Origin: Rhipicephalus microplus
Lineage: Eukaryota; Arthropoda; Arachnida; Ixodida; Ixodidae
Assembly: GCF_043290135.1 (NCBI RefSeq)
Contig: NW_027464602.1
Location: 4,030,001-4,094,000, forward strand
Reading direction: 5' to 3'
Length of the DNA stretch: 64,000 nt
In this document: in pieces, positions 61,788 to 64,000 of the stretch
Layout of the letters: the number at the start of each line of letters is the position of its first letter
How positions within the stretch are numbered: the stretch's first letter is position 1
The notes under the pieces: model-generated
Told to the model about the DNA's origin: nothing
Seen by the model: the letters and a program-made list of their open reading frames with translations, nothing else
The model's database searches: none
Made by a program: the position numbers and the translations under genes

Positions 61788-64000
61788 TCACTCAGTGGTT
61801 CGTGCATTGCATAGCTTCATGCGAGCGACGTGCGCCACTTCTGTTTTAGCCGAGCGCCGTCCAGTGCTTGTGAGCCGTGCTATGCGGTAGTTGACCTCAC
61901 TGAGGCGTTCGAGGATAACGTAGGGCCCGACATAGTGAGCGAGAAATTTCTGGTACAGGCCACGTTTCCGTAAAGGCGTCCAGAGCCACACCTGATCTCC
62001 AGGATTGAAGTGAACATGTCGGTGACGGTCGTCATAGCGGATCTTTGACCGGTCTTGCGAGGTGACGGTGCGTAGCCGAGCGAGGCGTCGCGCTTCTTCT
62101 GCTCTACAGAGAATCTCGTTGATCGGCTCACTGTGATGAGCAGAGTAGGGAAGCATAGTGTCAAGATTATAGCGTGGTGGACGAGCATAAAGGAGAAAGA
62201 AAGGTGAGTAACCAGTGGTCTCATGTCTTGCGGTGTTGAAAGCATAGGTGATGAAAGGCAAAATTGTGTCCCAGTTTTTGTGCGCGGAGTCGATGTACAT
62301 GGACAGCATGTTGACAAGCGTTCGGTTCGTGCGTTCCACTAGACCATTAGTCTGTGGATGGTATGGAGTGGAATGGCGGAAGCTTGATGAGCACAGACGA
62401 AGGGTCTCTTCGACAACATCCGCGGTAAATTGCCGCCCACGGTCGCTGATTACGATGCGAGGAGGTCCGTGTCTGAGGATAACTTGAAACAGCAAGAAGA
62501 TGGAAACGTCTTTTGCTGTGGCCGACGGCAGTGCTGCCGTCTCACAATAACGGGTTAAGTGGTCTACGCAAACGATGACCCAACGATTGCCGTCTGTGGA
62601 TCGCGGAAAAGGGCCCAGAAGATCTATACCAACTCGCTCAAAGGGGGTGCTAGGAGGCGAAACAGGCTGAAGGCGACCAGACGGCGCGTCAGTTGGTCGC
62701 TTGTAACGCTGACATTGGGTGCAGCTGGCGACGTACCGTTCGGTATCATTGCGCATCCGGGGCCAATAAAAGCGTTCCTGAGCACGGTAGAGTGTTCTTG
62801 TGCATCCAAGATGTCCGGAAGTTGGTTCGTCGTGCATGGCAGATAATACGTGACTGCGAAGGCTCTTGGGGACAACCAAAAGGTAGCGCGCACCGGTAGC
62901 CGAGAAGTTCGTCTTATATAGGGCGCCGTCACGTAAGCGAAAACGATTGTCTGCAGCGGACTCCCGCGCGGCCGCGAATAGCGGCTGTAAGCTGTCGTCT
63001 TTCCTCTGCTCTGATATGAAGGTATCCATATCCGGAAATCCCGTGGACACAAAAGCGATGTATTCATCAAAGTTGTCCGCGTCACATTCAGTCGTTGGGA
63101 GTGGCAGGCGAGAGAGACAATCAGCATCAGCGTGTCGCCGGCCGCTCTTGTAGGAAACAACGAAATCATACTCCTGCAGACGGAGCGCCCAGCGTGCTAG
63201 TCGACCAGAGGGATCCCGAAGATTCACAAGCCAGCATAGAGAGTGATGATCCGTGACGACAGTAAAGGGGCGCCCGTAGAGATACGATCGAAACCGTTGC
63301 ACAGCGAAGACGACCGCCAGACACTCTTGTTCGGTGACAGTGTAGTTGCGCTCGGGGCGACTCAATGAGCGGCTAGCGTACGATATCACATGCTCGCTGT
63401 CGCCGACACGCTGAACTAGTACGGCGCCAATGCCAACACCACTAGCATCGGTATGAACTTCTGTCGGTGATGACGGATTGAAGTGGCGAAGAATAGGCTG
63501 GGACGTCAACAGTAGCTTTAGCTGCCGAAACGATGAGTCGCATTCCGAGCTCCACTCGAAAGGAACACCTTTTTGGAGAAGGCATGTGAGCGGATGAGCT
63601 ATGTCAGCAAATTTGGGAATGAAACGGCGAAAGTAGGAGCATAACCCTAAAAAACTTCGTAGCTGCTTCACAGAGCGAGGTGCCTCGAATGCCTCCACAG
63701 CTGTTGTCTTTTGTGGATCTGGTCGTATACCTTCTTTGTCGATCAGGTGTCCCAGCACAAGTGTCTGTCGTTCACCAAAATGGCACTTTTTAGAATTAAG
63801 CACAAGGCCGGCCTTCCTCAAGCAGTTCAGTACCAAGTCCAGGCGCTCGTTATGCTCACGAAATGTTCGGCCGAAGATCACAACGTCGTCTAGGTAGCAC
63901 ATACAAACTTCCCACTTCAAACCGCGAAGTATAGTGTCCATGAACCTTTCAAACGTTGCGGGGGCGTTACAAAGCCCGAAAGGCATCACGTTGAATTCAA
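61788..64000 (-). CDS. pol: Gypsy-2 Pol, 3' part (RT, RNase H, integrase), partial
   Basis: The frame is open through the window edge, so the true start lies beyond 64,000. About 737 residues are visible; numbering here is from the GTG codon at 63,989. RT has [14 protein letters not shown] at 2-15 and YLDD at 32-35. RNase H has HTDASG near 181, TEQECLAV near 220 and TDHHSL near 247. The integrase has an HHCC zinc region with H386, H393, C423 and C426, then a catalytic core with Asp in GIDLLG (455), Asp in SDRGRQF (516) and Glu in LVERTNR (552), the D-D-35-E spacing. A C-terminal GPYVILERLSEVNYRI segment follows, and the frame ends 35 bases before the LTR. No stop or frameshift is seen, so this copy could be functional if the rest is intact. 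Confidence 0.92.
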   Translation of the reverse strand, partial: EFNVMPFGLCNAPATFERFMDTILRGLKWEVCMCYLDDVVIFGRTFREHNERLDLVLNCLRKAGLVLNSKKCHFGERQTLVLGHLIDKEGIRPDPQKTTAVEAFEAPRSVKQLRSFLGLCSYFRRFIPKFADIAHPLTCLLQKGVPFEWSSECDSSFRQLKLLLTSQPILRHFNPSSPTEVHTDASGVGIGAVLVQRVGDSEHVISYASRSLSRPERNYTVTEQECLAVVFAVQRFRSYLYGRPFTVVTDHHSLCWLVNLRDPSGRLARWALRLQEYDFVVSYKSGRRHADADCLSRLPLPTTECDADNFDEYIAFVSTGFPDMDTFISEQRKDDSLQPLFAAARESAADNRFRLRDGALYKTNFSATGARYLLVVPKSLRSHVLSAMHDEPTSGHLGCTRTLYRAQERFYWPRMRNDTERYVASCTQCQRYKRPTDAPSGRLQPVSPPSTPFERVGIDLLGPFPRSTDGNRWVIVCVDHLTRYCETAALPSATAKDVSIFLLFQVILRHGPPRIVISDRGRQFTADVVEETLRLCSSSFRHSTPYHPQTNGLVERTNRTLVNMLSMYIDSAHKNWDTILPFITYAFNTARHETTGYSPFFLLYARPPRYNLDTMLPYSAHHSEPINEILCRAEEARRLARLRTVTSQDRSKIRYDDRHRHVHFNPGDQVWLWTPLRKRGLYQKFLAHYVGPYVILERLSEVNYRIARLTSTGRRSAKTEVAHVARMKLCNARTTE

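Larger units (their letters stand above)
61581..64000 (-). mobile_element. Second Ty3/Gypsy retrotransposon (Gypsy-2), cut by window end
   Basis: A minus-strand element inserted in an array monomer after agaacatat. The visible part is the 3' LTR, polypurine tract and the RT C-terminus, RNase H and integrase of pol. The remaining pol, gag, 5' LTR and right target duplication lie beyond 64,000. It is related to but clearly distinct from the element at 40.5-45.6 kb. Confidence 0.9.

Overview
This is eukaryotic, repeat-dominated DNA, most likely from an ixodid (hard) tick. The evidence is indirect: two SINE copies (near 52.7 kb and 57.3 kb) look like tRNA-derived SINEs that I recall as widespread in ixodid ticks, and the two Ty3/Gypsy elements are of a kind common in chelicerates. 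No database search was possible, so the host assignment is an inference. I see no complete host protein-coding gene.

Layout. (1) Positions 1-39009 and 59051-61580 are one head-to-tail tandem array of a ~147-bp monomer, about 38 kb or roughly 260 copies. Read on the minus strand, each monomer is a degenerate tRNA-Asn gene: A box, anticodon loop with GTT, TpsiC loop, then a T-run that could stop Pol III, then a conserved ~60-bp spacer. All copies I inspected point the same way. The array has higher-order structure: a 1.18-kb block in three copies (2.1-5.5 kb), a 4.5-4.8-kb block in tandem (5.5-14.9 kb), a 1322-bp block in tandem (15.0-17.7 kb) and a ~9.6-kb offset duplication (24.6-31.7 kb against 34.2-39.0 plus 59.05-61.6 kb). 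(2) Two near-identical 1418-bp solo-LTR-like insertions (8383-9800 and 12899-14316) have the same CCCG target duplication, so one insertion was copied with its flanking array.

(3) Positions 39010-59050 are a 20-kb insertion into one array monomer. It is bounded by ~19-bp imperfect terminal inverted repeats and by different subterminal tandem repeats at its two ends. The paralogous array block near 29.55 kb gives an almost intact empty site. Inside is a full-length, very young Gypsy element (40501-45648, identical 159-bp LTRs, gag plus a pol broken by one stop), then ~13 kb of AT-rich DNA. That DNA carries SINE fragments, a 21-bp hairpin and a few exon-like pieces with splice and poly(A) signals, but no transposase that I recognise.

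(4) From 61581 to the window end a second Gypsy element (minus strand) interrupts the array. Its 3' LTR and the RT, RNase H and integrase part of pol are visible; the rest lies beyond the edge.

The window is therefore a satellite-like tRNA-Asn array that grows by unequal exchange and is repeatedly hit by transposons. The points most worth follow-up are the tRNA-Asn array itself and the giant inverted-repeat element with its paralogous empty site.
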